From assembly GCA_036397475.1 (NCBI GenBank), contig DASWIV010000345.1, positions 1 to 5,484 on the forward strand: 5,484 bases of DNA. Reading direction: 5' to 3'. The notes under the pieces were generated by a model that worked only from the letters and a program-made list of their open reading frames with translations, was not told the origin of the DNA and searched no databases. This DNA comes from DASWIV01 sp036397475 (GTDB taxonomy: Bacteria > JAJVIF01 > JAPKYR01). Positions 4,715 through 5,484 of the stretch are shown one piece after another. The position numbers were made by a program, and so were the translations under genes. How positions within the stretch are numbered: position 1 is the stretch's first letter; each line of letters begins with the position of its first letter.

Positions 4715-5484
4715 ATGGAACAAAAATTCGGGGTTATCGCCCTTGGCGGAAACGCTATCCTTCAGCGTGGAAAACCCGCCACTCCGGACAACCAGATGGC
4801 TGCCCTGCGCACCGCCATCGACAAGCTCTCTCCAGCCCTCTCAAGATACGCCGGATTCGCGCTCACCCATGGCAACGGTCCACAGGTCGGAATCGACCTT
4901 ATCCGCTCCTACCAGGCCCACATCCACGCCGGGATCGCCGAGCTTGGACTCGCCGATTGCGTCGCCAACACGCAGGGACGTCTCGGCCATTGGATCGTCT
5001 GCGAGATGAAAAATCACCCCGAACTCTCCGACACCGACGTCGCGAATATCATCACCCACGTCTATGTTTCAAAAAATGACTTCTCCGATAACGAATATGT
5101 CAAACGAGTGGGGCCGTGGCTTCCTGCTGATCCGGAAAAACTTGAGGAAATGAAAGCCCGCGGGGTGAGATTCCTCCTGTCGGACGACAAATCCGAATTC
5201 ATCCGTGTTGTACCTTCACCTGAACCTTACAAGATCGAGGAATTCAAGCATATTGCGCGCCTTGTCAGCGCCGGCGTGGTAACCATTTGCTGCGGCGGAG
5301 GCGGTATTCCGGTATTTGAAGAAAAGGACCACGGAAGAAAATTCGAACAGGTCGACGTCGTCATAGATAAAGATCTTGCCAGTTCCCTACTCGCCCGGGA
5401 TCTTCTCAGCTATCTCGACGGCGCGGATGTCGAGCTCGTTATCCTGATGGAAACAAAAGGCCTTTACAGGGATAAAAGCTTCTC
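4715..5484 (+). CDS. arcC: Carbamate kinase, N-terminal 256 residues (3' end outside window)
   Basis: Carbamate kinase makes ATP and carbamate from carbamoyl phosphate and ADP, the last step of arginine deiminase fermentation, or runs the reverse. It belongs to the amino acid kinase fold. Visible motifs are ALGGNAILQRG (9-19), THGNGPQVG (51-59), the NTQGRLGHW segment (85-93), VKRVGPW (129-135, with the catalytic-site Lys of the K-x-x-G-P motif), RVVPSPEP (164-171), CGGGGIPV (193-200) and VVIDKDLASSLLA (215-227). The family is about 310 residues, so roughly the last 55 are missing. ATG 4715 puts the first strand at the usual place. An in-frame ATG at 4697 would add six residues, and neither has a clear ribosome binding site. 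No arcA or arcB is visible. Codons look richer in terminal C than those of rny, by eye. Confidence 0.93.
   Translation, partial: MEQKFGVIALGGNAILQRGKPATPDNQMAALRTAIDKLSPALSRYAGFALTHGNGPQVGIDLIRSYQAHIHAGIAELGLADCVANTQGRLGHWIVCEMKNHPELSDTDVANIITHVYVSKNDFSDNEYVKRVGPWLPADPEKLEEMKARGVRFLLSDDKSEFIRVVPSPEPYKIEEFKHIARLVSAGVVTICCGGGGIPVFEEKDHGRKFEQVDVVIDKDLASSLLARDLLSYLDGADVELVILMETKGLYRDKSF

Noticed and set aside
4600..5079. 159-codon plus-strand frame and 88-codon frame overlapping carbamate kinase
   Set aside because: Out-of-frame shadows: Arg/Pro/His-rich with no domains, while the true frame shows all carbamate kinase motifs.

Overview
The window looks like ordinary chromosome from a bacterium of moderate G+C. 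The lineage cannot be fixed from this stretch. RNase Y, a standalone ThpR, RecA and a single-domain L,D-transpeptidase (implying a peptidoglycan wall with meso-diaminopimelate) argue against a gammaproteobacterium. They fit a less-studied Gram-negative or candidate-phylum lineage. The Ig/cadherin-like fragment resembles secreted proteins common in such uncultured groups. This placement is inference. No CRISPR array, tRNA, rRNA, IS element or phage gene was seen.

Layout. Positions 1-2882 hold three minus-strand genes, transcribed right to left: thpR (2',3'-cyclic RNA phosphodiesterase, TTG start), recA, and rny (RNase Y, whose C-terminal HD domain lies beyond the left edge). An intrinsic terminator (988-1018) separates recA from rny, so rny probably has its own promoter. 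A 351-bp divergent intergenic region (2883-3233) separates thpR from a plus-strand L,D-transpeptidase (3234-3965). It is denser than it looks: a near-consensus plus-strand promoter fires straight into a two-part hairpin with a seven-C loop and a T6 tract, a possible RNA of about 44 nt. The same -35 element, read on the other strand, may serve thpR. The transpeptidase gene ends at a strong GC-rich terminator (3995-4014). This is shared with a convergent minus-strand fragment (4031-4630), the C-terminal end of a secreted Ig/cadherin-like protein with no start codon and a run of stops just upstream. The right edge holds the first 256 residues of a plus-strand carbamate kinase.

How it works together. 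thpR-recA is a known type of neighbourhood linked to competence and DNA repair, often with cinA, which is not seen here. rny next to recA also occurs elsewhere (for example near recA in Bacillus subtilis). The transpeptidase and carbamate kinase are unrelated housekeeping or metabolic genes. Points worth a second look are the tiny promoter-hairpin unit, the startless surface-protein fragment, a substitution in RecA loop L2 at a normally invariant Glu, and the apparent lack of a canonical LexA box before recA. I found no convincing new multi-gene system.
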